DNA of 64,000 nt, taken from the NCBI RefSeq assembly GCF_947494125.1, contig NZ_CANLTU010000013.1:1-64000 (forward strand), given 5' to 3'. Shown here piece after piece: positions 27,516 to 36,530 of the stretch (position 1 is the first letter of the stretch; the number at the start of each line of letters is the position of its first letter). Source of the DNA: an uncultured Tenacibaculum sp. Its GTDB lineage: Bacteria > Bacteroidota > Bacteroidia > Flavobacteriales > Flavobacteriaceae. The notes beneath the pieces were generated by a model. The model was not told where the DNA came from. It searched no databases and was given only the letters and a program-made list of their open reading frames with translations. The position numbers were made by a program, and so were the translations under genes.

Positions 27516-27998
27516 TTACCATTTATTTTTTGGACATTTTTTATTTAGCAAGGCGACTTTTCTACTAATTACGCAACCACATATAGAGCAAATACTCATA
27601 TCCTCATTAGCGTTAATTTTAAATTTGTAAGCTATTTGATCTGTAGCTTTCGAAATATAAGGACAGGTTTTACATATTAATGTTCTCTCGTCGACTACTT
27701 CTTGACTAGCTATTTTAAATCCACTTACCCCCCAATTTATGAAAGATTTTGCGCCATTCTTAACCAATTCAAAGTTTGAATGTTGAATATTGTTTTCTTG
27801 TTTAACTCCAACTTTGAGTAGGCTAGGAATTAATTCTTTTTCTGAGGAAGCTCTATAAATTAGTTTAGCAAAAACATCATCTATTTTTACCCGTTTTACT
27901 AAACGCTCAGGGAAAGGCTTTTCAAGTTTTAGTAGTTCAGTGATTCCTGTTTGTAAATCAATTCCTTGTTGTACTATTTTTTCAAAAGGCTCTATCAT
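27516..27998 (-). CDS. Protein with C-terminal treble-clef/zinc-ribbon-like cysteine motif
   Basis: The 160-residue protein has a helical N-terminal half (about 1-75) and a C-terminal cysteine cluster: CKTCPY, then CSICGC, then KKCPKNKW. Comparable C-x2-C / C-x2-C-x-C / CP..KW endings occur in small zinc proteins from phages and from natural-product or secretion clusters. No signal peptide. It lies 22 bases before the DUF1842-like gene and 113 bases after the small Cys-rich gene. Function unknown. Confidence 0.65.
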   Translation of the reverse strand: MIEPFEKIVQQGIDLQTGITELLKLEKPFPERLVKRVKIDDVFAKLIYRASSEKELIPSLLKVGVKQENNIQHSNFELVKNGAKSFINWGVSGFKIASQEVVDERTLICKTCPYISKATDQIAYKFKINANEDMSICSICGCVISRKVALLNKKCPKNKW

Positions 27999-28111
27999 AA
28001 TTTAAAAGTTTAGTGAAAACTGTTGTATTATAAGTTAATATGTTCATGATGATATAATGATGAACATATTAACTTTTCAAATCAAAATAGTCACGTACGT
28101 GAAATTTTTTA

Positions 28112-28474
28112 TTAATTGTTGTATGTTACAGTAATTGTATATTGTTCTCCAGGTGTACAATTAACAGTAATAGGTCCAGTGGCTCCAGATGAAGACCATA
28201 CATTATCGTCCTCACGTAAGCTAAAAGTTCCAACCTGTGTGAATCCACCTGTTTCTGGGTTTAATGTTGCAATTCCGTAAATAATTGTACTTGCTTCACA
28301 ACAACAAGGTATACCTGACGCATGTGCTTCGATATATTCTCTTGCTGAATCCTTACCAGCTGGAATTAAATTACCCCAATTTCCAGTTGCGTTCATACAA
28401 TTATCTCCTCCTTGATATACTTTTGCTAATGCTGTACCTTTGTTTTCTACTGTTACAAATGCTCCTTTTCCCAT
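28112..28474 (-). CDS. Small cysteine-containing beta-rich protein, unknown
   Basis: The 120-residue protein begins GKGAFVTVENKG, contains NWGNLIPAGKDSAREYIEA followed by a CCC triplet, and ends in a strand-like YTITVTYNN. There is no signal peptide although the composition looks extracellular. No family recognised with confidence. It is probably the first gene of the downstream unit (28112 to 25693), separated from the response regulator by 340 bases. Confidence 0.6.
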   Translation of the reverse strand: MGKGAFVTVENKGTALAKVYQGGDNCMNATGNWGNLIPAGKDSAREYIEAHASGIPCCCEASTIIYGIATLNPETGGFTQVGTFSLREDDNVWSSSGATGPITVNCTPGEQYTITVTYNN

Positions 28475-28814
28475 GATATTTAAGTTTAGTTAATATGTTC
28501 CTACTCATAAGGCTTTTCGGATTTCGCCTCGTTTTTTAAAATGGTTGCTGCTCCATTTATATTTAAGTTTGGTTAGTTGTTAAATAGTAAAGTGTAGTTA
28601 TAATATTTACCGAAAACACGGTTGGGTTTCTACAATTGTAATTATTTAAAAACAGCGAAATAATATGTGCTAGCGTTCTATTTCTGACCTAAAATTAGAG
28701 TAGAAATAGAGGAGAAGAGAAAAAAAAGGCATGAGAGTGTGTATTTTTTCCATGAAAACAGAAAAAAATAGTAGGAAGGTTTATCCGATAAACCTCATAT
28801 GAAGAACTAATAAG
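28475..28814. other. Gene-free control region of the small-protein/GH64-like unit
   Basis: No gene. Two near-copies of a leader word, CTAACCAAACTTAAATAT and TTAACTAAACTTAAATAT (minus strand), end at about 28575 and 28497, the second just before the start codon at 28474. A hairpin-like inverted repeat CTATTTCT...AGAAATAG spans about 28678-28709. The palindrome AGGTTTATC-C-GATAAACCT is at 28777-28795, just past the response-regulator stop codon. These are candidate promoter, LytTR-binding or terminator elements; none has a clear -7 box. Confidence 0.5.
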
Positions 28815-29561
28815 CTATTTTAGGGTACGGACTTTTTTAATAATATCTTTATAACGTTCGCTTAAAGTAGCTTTATTATTTCCAGTAAGTAAGATCAAAT
28901 TATCCGCAGGAATAATTTCAGTAATGTGGTTGGTGTTTACAATGAAGTTTCGATGCGTTCTTTGAAAAATAGGGTTGTTTAGCAGTTGCAGGATTTTTGT
29001 TAACGAAATAAGAATTACAAATTTTTCTTTTTCGGTAATTATATTGCAGTATTTTTCTTCAACATCTATATAAACAATATCAGTTATTAAAACTTTTTTA
29101 AGTGATTTACCTTTTTTAATAAATAAATGCTCTTCGCTTATAACAGTATCTTCATCATCGCCTAAAAACACATCTTTTTGTGCGTAAAATTTTTCAACAG
29201 CCATTTCTATAGCATACAAAACTTCTAACTCGTTAAAAGGTTTCATTAAAAAACTAAATGGCTGCGTAAGTTTAGCTCTATCAAAAATACTTCTGTCTCT
29301 AGAACTAGTAAGAAATACAAATGGCTTAGAAGAATTAGGAACTGCGTTAATAGTTTCAGCAAAGGTAATTCCGTCTGGAACTCCGTTTAAAAAAATATCA
29401 ATAATCACAATGTCAATATCAACTTTATAAAATTGAGCTAAAGCATCTTTAAAATTTCTAGCCAATCCGGTAACCGTATAATTGTTGTCTTCAAGGACTT
29501 GAATTAAACGATCGCTTTCAGCAGGAGTATCTTCTATAATAAAAACATTCACATTATTCAT
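28815..29561 (-). CDS. LytTR-family response regulator
   Basis: The 248-residue protein has a receiver domain (phospho-acceptor D55 in IDIFLNG, acidic ED at 10-11, conserved Lys in LMKPFNE) and a C-terminal LytTR DNA-binding domain (from about residue 135; FQRTHRNFIVN motif). The start at 29561 (MNNVNVF) overlaps the kinase stop by 8 bases; a start further upstream would add an unlikely leader. It partners the TPR kinase and is placed to control the small-protein/GH64-like unit downstream. Confidence 0.92.
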   Translation of the reverse strand: MNNVNVFIIEDTPAESDRLIQVLEDNNYTVTGLARNFKDALAQFYKVDIDIVIIDIFLNGVPDGITFAETINAVPNSSKPFVFLTSSRDRSIFDRAKLTQPFSFLMKPFNELEVLYAIEMAVEKFYAQKDVFLGDDEDTVISEEHLFIKKGKSLKKVLITDIVYIDVEEKYCNIITEKEKFVILISLTKILQLLNNPIFQRTHRNFIVNTNHITEIIPADNLILLTGNNKATLSERYKDIIKKVRTLK

Positions 29562-31335
29562 TCGAAGGATTTTTAGGTAAAGATACAATCATTTTTGTGC
29601 CTTTTCCTAATTCACTTTCAATAGAAAATTTTCCATTATTTTTTTGAATCATTGATTTACATAATTGTAATCCTAAACCAGTACCAATAACATCTTCATG
29701 TTCTTTTTTATTTAAAAGAGCAGTGTCTTTTAGTAAGTCTAATCGTGTAGCTTCACTCATACCCAAACCAGTGTCTTCAATAATTAAATCGCAATAGGTT
29801 TCTGAAGAGTTTCTAGTATATATTTTAATGCTGCCATTCGGTTTTGAAAATTTTATGGCATTATCTAGTAGATTTCGTAGTACAATTTTTAAAGACTCTT
29901 GATCTGCAAAAACAATGTCTTTTTTAGAAACCGTATTTTCAAAACTTAATTCTTTTTCTAGCAATAAAGGTTGGTAGTTAAAGGATACTTGCTCTGTAAT
30001 AAAAAACAAACGTAAAGAGCTAATACTAAAATAACCTTGATTGGTTTGTAATAAAGCCCAGTTTAAAAGGTTGTCCAATAAACCATAAGCACCGTTAACG
30101 ATAGCACTGTTATTTTGGAGTAAATTACGTAGCGCACTTAAATTATTACTGTCTAAATTCTTAACTAAAGAAACATTACTTGTTTTTAAAGCATTAACAG
30201 AAGAACGTAAATCGTGGCTTACAATAGAAAAAAGTTTGTCTTTAGTAGCATTTAATGTATTTAAATCTTCTTTTTGACTAGCAATAATTTTATTTCGTTT
30301 TACTTTTTCTCTATAGAAGTAAAGGCTTATTCCTAAGAGAACTAATAAACCAATAGCAGCATATAAAAAGATAGTACGTTGGGTTTCTTGTAACTCATTT
30401 TTTACTTGTAAAATATCTACTTCATTTTGTTTTTGTTGTACTGCAAATTCTTTTTCTTTTTGAGCAACTGCATAAATTTTACTTTGATCATTTAAAGAGT
30501 CCTTCCATTGTTCATATTCTTTTCTGTATTTTAATGCTTTCTGAAAAGCTTTGCGATTTTCTTCTACTACAGACATGTTTTTAGCAGTAAGTCTTTTCTG
30601 ATCGTATATTTGACGTTTTTTTTCGTTTAATCCAGTTTTTGTTAGATCATTGTTGTTTATTTTTAGTCTTTCAGATAATTTGTATGCGTTTTCAAAGTAT
30701 GGGATAGCAATATCATCTTGATAAAGGTTGTAATATAAATTAGCTATATTTATTTGTTTATCTATAAGATTGCTTGTGTCTTTTTCTTTTTGATAACTTT
30801 CTTTAAAATATTTTTCTGCTTTTTTATAATCTTTTAGAAAAAGAAAACAAAGACCTAAATCATTTAAAATATCATCTTTATAAATTGACGCTAGCTCACT
30901 TTTAGGTATATGCTCTAGGTCTTTCAAATAAGAAATTGCTTTTTCATATTTGTTTAATTTGATGTTTAAAGCTCCTTTATAAATTTGAACTCTATTTAAA
31001 AAAACAAAATCACTAGTGATTAAAGATAATTGATTAAGGGCTTCTTGGTATAACTTTTTTTTATCTAAACTAATACCTCTATATAAATAACAATAGTTTT
31101 TGATTTGTTTATTTTGATTAGGACTGTCTAGTTGCTTTTGAGCATAAACCAAGGTTGAATCCCAATTTTTTTCAAAAAAATATATTGAAGCTTTTTTAAA
31201 ATAAGTTCTAGAAAAAAACTCAGAAGAAACTTTGGATACATTTGTGAAGAAAATACTGTCTTTAGTTTTTCTTGTTTGAGAGAAGGTTAAAAAACTTTTG
31301 AAAAGAAGAAGGAAAAGAAGTGGCTTATAATTCAT
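29554..31335 (-). CDS. TPR-containing sensor histidine kinase
   Basis: The 593-residue protein has a signal peptide (1 to about 19), tetratricopeptide-like repeats (about 40-280), a coiled coil, a transmembrane helix (322-341) and a kinase core: H-box SHDLRSSV with H374, N-box LRNLLDNAIKF, G1 EDTGLGMS and G2 GTGLGLQLC. The domain order is typical of Bacteroidota TPR kinases. The start codon is at the base of a 13-bp hairpin (31334-31366) that would sequester the ribosome-binding region of the mRNA. It overlaps the response-regulator gene. Confidence 0.92.
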   Translation of the reverse strand: MNYKPLLFLLLFKSFLTFSQTRKTKDSIFFTNVSKVSSEFFSRTYFKKASIYFFEKNWDSTLVYAQKQLDSPNQNKQIKNYCYLYRGISLDKKKLYQEALNQLSLITSDFVFLNRVQIYKGALNIKLNKYEKAISYLKDLEHIPKSELASIYKDDILNDLGLCFLFLKDYKKAEKYFKESYQKEKDTSNLIDKQINIANLYYNLYQDDIAIPYFENAYKLSERLKINNNDLTKTGLNEKKRQIYDQKRLTAKNMSVVEENRKAFQKALKYRKEYEQWKDSLNDQSKIYAVAQKEKEFAVQQKQNEVDILQVKNELQETQRTIFLYAAIGLLVLLGISLYFYREKVKRNKIIASQKEDLNTLNATKDKLFSIVSHDLRSSVNALKTSNVSLVKNLDSNNLSALRNLLQNNSAIVNGAYGLLDNLLNWALLQTNQGYFSISSLRLFFITEQVSFNYQPLLLEKELSFENTVSKKDIVFADQESLKIVLRNLLDNAIKFSKPNGSIKIYTRNSSETYCDLIIEDTGLGMSEATRLDLLKDTALLNKKEHEDVIGTGLGLQLCKSMIQKNNGKFSIESELGKGTKMIVSLPKNPSNE

Positions 31336-31366
31336 AAAGCAAACTTAAAAAAAAAGTTTGCTTTAT
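31334..31366 (-). promoter_or_regulatory. Hairpin covering the start of the sensor-kinase gene
   Basis: On the minus strand ATAAAGCAAACTT and AAGTTTGCTTTAT pair perfectly (13 bp) around a T-only loop. The ATG of the kinase overlaps the last two bases of the second arm. There is no T tract after the stem in the direction of transcription, so translational control is as likely as termination. Confidence 0.6.
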
Positions 31367-31392
31367 ATAAGATATACAAGTAATTATATCTT

Positions 31393-31707
31393 TTACATAT
31401 CGTCACCTTTAACAACAACCTCAGTTCCCCTTGGAGTAGTTGGGTCTTCTCCTCCTAGATCACTACCGTCTTTTAACAAGTTAGTCCAAACATTTAATGT
31501 ATCACCTTTAGTTAGGTTAATTTGTATTTGAAGACTAGTTGCAGTAGAAGTTATTACTTCGTATTGATGAGTAGAAGTATTACCATCTTCATTAGCTTCT
31601 TGAAAAGAATAACCAGAGACATCAGCGTCGTTGTTTTTTCCCTCAAGAATACTAGTAGTAGCTGTAAAGTTTATTGTATTTCCTTCTATTTCTAAAGAAT
31701 GAGCCAT
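31393..31707 (-). CDS. Small leaderless protein, unknown
   Basis: The 104-residue acidic, Thr/Asn-rich protein without cysteine has strand-like segments (SLEIEGNTINFTATTS, then SLQIQINLTKGDTLNVW). No signal peptide or known domain. It is the most upstream member of the minus-strand cluster with the TPR kinase and may be the first gene of that transcript. Confidence 0.55.
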   Translation of the reverse strand: MAHSLEIEGNTINFTATTSILEGKNNDADVSGYSFQEANEDGNTSTHQYEVITSTATSLQIQINLTKGDTLNVWTNLLKDGSDLGGEDPTTPRGTEVVVKGDDM

Positions 31708-31942
31708 AATAGTTAATTTTAAATTGGTTAATAATATTTTATTGTTTGTTTTTCAAATAAACAATAAAATATTAAAACGCCAGAAAAAAAAGTTATAAGA
31801 TGGGTAATTATGAGCATAAGAATTCTTTTTTAAGGAACAAAATATAAAGAGTTTATCATAAATGCAGTTTTAGTAAAAAAAAATAAGGTACGTAGGTAAT
31901 TCTATAGTTGAATACCGAGGTTTATAAACAAGATTAAATGAT

Positions 31943-31950
31943 TAGTTTTG
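31943..31950 (+). promoter_or_regulatory. -7 box of ruvC
   Basis: TAGTTTTG matches TAnnTTTG and lies 25 bases before the TTG start of ruvC. Confidence 0.5.
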
Positions 31951-31974
31951 TGTTAGTGCAAAGTACAAACGAAT

Positions 31975-32529
31975 TTGAAGACAGAAAAAATTATATTAGG
32001 TATCGACCCAGGAACAAGTATCATGGGGTTTGGAATTATAAAAGTGGTAGGAAAAAAAATGGAATTTGTTCAAATGAACGAATTACTTTTAAAAAAGTAT
32101 GATGATCATTATTTAAAATTAAAATTAATTTTCGAACGTACCATAGAATTAATAGATACCTATAACCCAGATGAAATAGCTTTAGAAGCACCGTTTTTTG
32201 GTAAAAATGTGCAATCCATGTTAAAGTTAGGAAGAGCACAAGGAGTGGCAATGGCAGCGGGTTTATCTCGTGAAATTCCAGTAACAGAATACGCGCCTAA
32301 GAAAATCAAAATGGCTATTACAGGAAAAGGAACGTCAAGTAAAGAACAAGTAGCATTGATGCTAAAGTCTTTATTAAACTTAAAAGAATTACCAAAAAAC
32401 CTAGATGCTACCGATGGTTTGGCAGCAGCAGTTTGTCATTATTACAATTCTGGAAAAGTAGTAGGAGGTAAGAATTACACAGGTTGGGCAGCGTTTGTGA
32501 AACAGAATGAAAAAAGAGTAAAGAAATAG
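31975..32529 (+). CDS. ruvC: Crossover junction endodeoxyribonuclease RuvC
   Basis: The 184-residue Holliday-junction resolvase has its acidic catalytic residues visible: D in GIDPGT, E in ALEAPFF, and the C-terminal D in NLDATDGLAAAVCH. It acts with RuvAB in recombinational repair. TTG at 31975 is the start, since the conserved LGIDPGT motif follows within 10 residues. In related genomes ruvC often lies close to hemW; here a KAP NTPase gene lies between them. Confidence 0.95.
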   Translation: MKTEKIILGIDPGTSIMGFGIIKVVGKKMEFVQMNELLLKKYDDHYLKLKLIFERTIELIDTYNPDEIALEAPFFGKNVQSMLKLGRAQGVAMAAGLSREIPVTEYAPKKIKMAITGKGTSSKEQVALMLKSLLNLKELPKNLDATDGLAAAVCHYYNSGKVVGGKNYTGWAAFVKQNEKRVKK

Positions 32530-32536
32530 AAAAAAG

Positions 32537-34654
32537 ATGAGTTTTATTAGCAGTTCCCCTATTTCAAAAAGTGAAGAAGATATTTTTAATTTTAAGCATT
32601 ATGCTAAAAAAATTCAAAAAATAATTCAAAATAGCTCTGATAATCCTGAGCCTTTAACTATAGGAGTTTTTGGTAAGTGGGGAGAAGGTAAAACATCATT
32701 TTTAAATTTAGTTGAAAAACAAATTGATGTATGGAAAAAAGAAAAAGAGCAAAATGGAATTTTAAAATATCATTTTAACCCTTGGAGATATAGTACTGAA
32801 GAAGAAATGCTTTTTGATTTTTTCGATGGGCTTTCAAAAATGATGTTTGTAGAGAAAAATAGCGTACTTCAAAAAGTAGGGAAACAACTTGTAAAATATA
32901 GTAGATATACAAAGGCGGTAAAACTTTCTGCTTCCGTAGGATTAAGTCCTTCAAATAAAGTTGGAGCTACTTTTGATGTTAGCGAAATAATGAAAGCTTT
33001 AGGAGAAGATTTTGTAGGTAAAGAAATTACATTAGAAGTTTTAATTGATAAAATTAACGAAGCCTTAAAAAAATCAAATTATAATATAATTGTGTTTATA
33101 GACGATATAGATCGTCTTGATAAAAATGAAATATATACTATTTTAAAGTTGATAAAATTAAACGCTAATTTTAATAATTTTGTCTACATAGTTGCTTTAG
33201 ATAAAGATCATGTTGCTAAAGCAATAAGTAAAAGATATGGAGATAGTATTGGAGATGGCGAGGCATTTTTAGAAAAAATAATTAATATTCCAATTCATTT
33301 ACCAAAAATAGAAAAAGAAGATTTTAAGTTTTTTTTTGATGCAAAACTTAAAGAAGTAATTGATAATTTAAGTTTTTCTAATAGAAAAGAAGAGATAAAT
33401 GAGATAAGAGATGAATTTAGATTTCATTATTTTAAAAGAGGTAGAGAAGTAATAAGAGTTTTTAATAGTTTTTTTGTGAGTGCTTTTGCTATTGGAGAAG
33501 AAGTTAATTTAAGAGATTTATTCTGGATAGAATATTTGAAAGTAAATTATAATGTAATTTTTAATTATATTAAAAATTATGATTTCTCTAACCTAGAAAA
33601 AAAACTCATAACTATTAATGATTTATTTGGTGAACCAGATGGTATTGGAAATAAATATAAAATACTTAAAGGTAGTTCTAGAGATATTGTTAATTTGCTT
33701 TATCCTCATTATCATCGAATTACAAAAGAACGATTAAGGAATGATCAAGTTTATATTAAATCAATTGATGAAAAATTAAGAATAAACTCTCCTAATCATT
33801 TTGAGAAATATTTTTCTTATCACACGGTAGGTAAAGTCTCTGAATTTAAAAAAAAGTTAGTTTATAAAAATATTACTGATGAAAAAGCACTAAAGTTAAA
33901 AGAAAATCTTTTGAGTATTAAAACTGATGTTAGTAATAAGGTACATCGTTTTTATGATGTTTTAGAGAGTCTAATTAAAGAAGAAGGTTTAAGTAACGAG
34001 TTTTTTTATAATTTTTTATTTTCAAACTTAGATATTCTACCAGAAAGCGAGAAAGATGTTTTTGGTTTAACTTATCAATCAAGAATTGTTGAATTAATAG
34101 CAATTGAAATAGATAAATCTAAAAACCAAAACGATACATTAAATTTAGCGAGTAAATTAGAAATAGAAGATCTCTGTCACTTTACAAGAAAATTTAAAGA
34201 GCATAAAGATATTAGAAACAAATTGAATGAATTGATTTCTAAGAAAGCTAAAAAAAAATATTTAAAATCCTTAGCTCCTTTTTTCCATAATACTTTAAAT
34301 GTATTTAATAAAGCAGTTATGAAATATTGGAAGGAATATGATGAAGAATCATTTAATCAGTACATAGATGACAAAACTAATAATTTCGAAAGTATTGTGA
34401 AATTAGTTAGAAATTTCCCTGATTTTTATAGTAGTCATAATTCTTTTAATAATTTAAATAAAGGGAATTATGATTATATGAAAACGTTGATTAAAGTAGA
34501 TGCTATTTATAAAAAAATAGAACAGTTTAAACCTGATTTAATAAAATTAATAGATTCAACTTATACTCTTTCAAGTAAAGACGAATCTTCTGAATTAGAA
34601 AATTTAGAACAATTTATATTTTTTTATAAAATAGATAAAAAATTACTAAACTAA
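32537..34654 (+). CDS. KAP-family P-loop NTPase
   Basis: The 705-residue protein has the KAP signature: Walker A at 43-54 (GVFGKWGEGKTS), HFNPWRY at about 79-85, and Walker B IIVFIDDIDRL with D189/D190. The usual pair of transmembrane helices inserted in the P-loop domain is not evident, so it looks soluble. The C-terminal 350 residues are helical and unrecognised. KAP ATPases occur in phage-defence and membrane-associated systems. It starts 7 bases after ruvC and ends 1 base before hemW. It looks more AT-rich and Lys/Asn-rich than its neighbours, which fits later arrival. Confidence 0.88.
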   Translation: MSFISSSPISKSEEDIFNFKHYAKKIQKIIQNSSDNPEPLTIGVFGKWGEGKTSFLNLVEKQIDVWKKEKEQNGILKYHFNPWRYSTEEEMLFDFFDGLSKMMFVEKNSVLQKVGKQLVKYSRYTKAVKLSASVGLSPSNKVGATFDVSEIMKALGEDFVGKEITLEVLIDKINEALKKSNYNIIVFIDDIDRLDKNEIYTILKLIKLNANFNNFVYIVALDKDHVAKAISKRYGDSIGDGEAFLEKIINIPIHLPKIEKEDFKFFFDAKLKEVIDNLSFSNRKEEINEIRDEFRFHYFKRGREVIRVFNSFFVSAFAIGEEVNLRDLFWIEYLKVNYNVIFNYIKNYDFSNLEKKLITINDLFGEPDGIGNKYKILKGSSRDIVNLLYPHYHRITKERLRNDQVYIKSIDEKLRINSPNHFEKYFSYHTVGKVSEFKKKLVYKNITDEKALKLKENLLSIKTDVSNKVHRFYDVLESLIKEEGLSNEFFYNFLFSNLDILPESEKDVFGLTYQSRIVELIAIEIDKSKNQNDTLNLASKLEIEDLCHFTRKFKEHKDIRNKLNELISKKAKKKYLKSLAPFFHNTLNVFNKAVMKYWKEYDEESFNQYIDDKTNNFESIVKLVRNFPDFYSSHNSFNNLNKGNYDYMKTLIKVDAIYKKIEQFKPDLIKLIDSTYTLSSKDESSELENLEQFIFFYKIDKKLLN

Positions 34655-34655
34655 T

Positions 34656-35768
34656 TTGGCAGGAATTTACCTACATATCCCGTTTTGTAAGCAAGCATGT
34701 TATTATTGTGATTTTCATTTTTCTACATCATTAAAAAAGAAGGAAGAATTAATTACTTGCATGGTAAAAGAATTGGAGATTCGAAAAGAAGAGTTAGCCA
34801 AAGAAACTATAGAGACCATTTATCTTGGAGGCGGAACTCCGTCTTTGTTGTCTGCCAAAGAAATTGAATTACTATTACATACAATACATCAAAATTATAA
34901 AGTAACAGAGCATCCAGAAATTACTTTAGAAGCAAATCCAGATGATTTAACGGAAGCTAAAATTTTAGAATTAGCAGAATCGCCAGTAAATAGGTTAAGT
35001 GTAGGTGTGCAATCTTTTTTTGAAGAAGATTTAAAAAGTATGAATCGCGCACATAATTCAGAGGAAGCAAAAAAATGTTTGTCTATGGCAATTCGTTATT
35101 TCGATAATATTACAATCGATCTAATTTACGGAGTTCCAAATATGAGTAACGAACGCTGGAAAGAGAATTTACAAATAGCCTTTGATTTTGGAATCAATCA
35201 TATATCAAGTTATGCCTTAACGGTAGAACCAAAAACTGTTTTAGATAGTTTTGTGAAGAATGGAAAATACCCAGCACCAGATGAGGTAGAAGCAAAAGAG
35301 CATTTTGATATTTTAATGGAAGAAACAGCTAAAAACGGATTTGTACATTATGAAATATCAAATTTTGGAAAACCTACATATTTTTCAAAGCACAATACCT
35401 CTTATTGGCTAGGAAAGAAATATATTGGGGTAGGTCCATCGGCACATTCGTTTAATGAAACGCATAGAAGTTGGAATGTATCTAACAATGCTAAATATAT
35501 AAAAGAACTTCAGTTAGGGAAGTTGCCTAATGAGAAAGAGGAGTTAACTAAAGAAGATCGATTTAATGAATATTTAATGACAGGCTTACGAACCATTTGG
35601 GGGGTGTCTTTAGAAAAAATAGAACCTGTTTTTAAAGAACAATTGTTAGTTTCGTCAGAGAAATTTATAAAACAAGGGTTGTTAGTAATAGAAAATAACA
35701 TCTTAAAAACAACACAGAAAGGAAAGTTTTTAGCAGATGGATTGGCTTCCGAATTATTTATAGTTTAA
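34656..35768 (+). CDS. hemW: Radical SAM family haem chaperone HemW
   Basis: The 370-residue protein has the radical-SAM cluster motif CKQACYYCDF preceded by YLHIPF, then GGGTPS and the HemW-type C-terminal domain. The extra residue pattern Cx3Cx2C followed by F fits HemW, a haem-trafficking protein once misnamed CPO oxidase (HemN). A TTG at 34656, one base after the KAP gene stop, gives the canonical MAGIYLHIPFC start. Confidence 0.93.
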   Translation: MAGIYLHIPFCKQACYYCDFHFSTSLKKKEELITCMVKELEIRKEELAKETIETIYLGGGTPSLLSAKEIELLLHTIHQNYKVTEHPEITLEANPDDLTEAKILELAESPVNRLSVGVQSFFEEDLKSMNRAHNSEEAKKCLSMAIRYFDNITIDLIYGVPNMSNERWKENLQIAFDFGINHISSYALTVEPKTVLDSFVKNGKYPAPDEVEAKEHFDILMEETAKNGFVHYEISNFGKPTYFSKHNTSYWLGKKYIGVGPSAHSFNETHRSWNVSNNAKYIKELQLGKLPNEKEELTKEDRFNEYLMTGLRTIWGVSLEKIEPVFKEQLLVSSEKFIKQGLLVIENNILKTTQKGKFLADGLASELFIV

Positions 35769-35777
35769 AACAGAATT

Positions 35778-36530
35778 ATGATTGCAGAAATACAACACAA
35801 ATCAGGAAAGTATCAAATAGATTTCTCAAAACCATTGGATATATCAATACCAATAGATGTAACTAAAGAGAGTATAAATGCTTGGTATTTGGAAGAACCA
35901 GAAATTTCGCCTGTAAAGTCAGGAGATTGGACAGGTAGTGTTGCACAAGGAGCCGATGTTAATTTTAATAATATAGCATTTAATCCACATGCACATATAA
36001 CACACACCGAATGTGTAGGGCATATAACAAAAGAAGTGCATTCAATAAATAAAAATTTAAAACAGTTTTTCTTTTTGGCAGAAGTGATAACTGTAGCGCC
36101 AGAATTACAAGCTAATGAAGATTTATTAATTACTAAAAAACAGGTACAAGAAGCATTAGGAAATAAAGAAAGAGAAGCGGTTGTAATTAGAACCTTGCCT
36201 AATTTATTAGATAAAAAATCGAAACGTTATTCAAATACAAATCCGCCATACTTAGCAGAAGAAGCTGCAGTTTATTTAAGGGGAAATAATATAGAACATT
36301 TGTTAATAGATTTGCCTTCTGTAGATAAAGAAAAAGATGAAGGAAAATTGTTAGCACACAATGCTTTTTGGAATACTAAAGAAGAGTTAAGAATGGGAGC
36401 TACAATTACAGAGTTCATATTTGTACCGAATGCTATAAAAGATGGTACTTATTTTTTAAACTTAATGGTAGCTCCTTTTGAAAACGATGCCAGTCCAAGT
36501 AAACCAGTTTTGTATAAAATCGTAAAGTAG
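35778..36530 (+). CDS. Cyclase-family metal-dependent hydrolase (KynB-like fold)
   Basis: The 250-residue protein of the cyclase/arylformamidase superfamily shows metal-site-like residues in NPHAHITHTECVGH and later SVDKEKDEG. The family hydrolyses formylkynurenine, isatin or related amides; the substrate here is not predictable, and no kynurenine genes are nearby. It follows hemW by 9 bases and is probably cotranscribed. Confidence 0.82.
   Translation: MIAEIQHKSGKYQIDFSKPLDISIPIDVTKESINAWYLEEPEISPVKSGDWTGSVAQGADVNFNNIAFNPHAHITHTECVGHITKEVHSINKNLKQFFFLAEVITVAPELQANEDLLITKKQVQEALGNKEREAVVIRTLPNLLDKKSKRYSNTNPPYLAEEAAVYLRGNNIEHLLIDLPSVDKEKDEGKLLAHNAFWNTKEELRMGATITEFIFVPNAIKDGTYFLNLMVAPFENDASPSKPVLYKIVK

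Noticed and set aside
25693..31707. RiPP (NHLP-type) precursor cluster, suggested by the zinc-ribbon protein's N-terminal half.
   Set aside because: No recognisable modification enzyme or exporter is nearby and the leader resemblance is weak.
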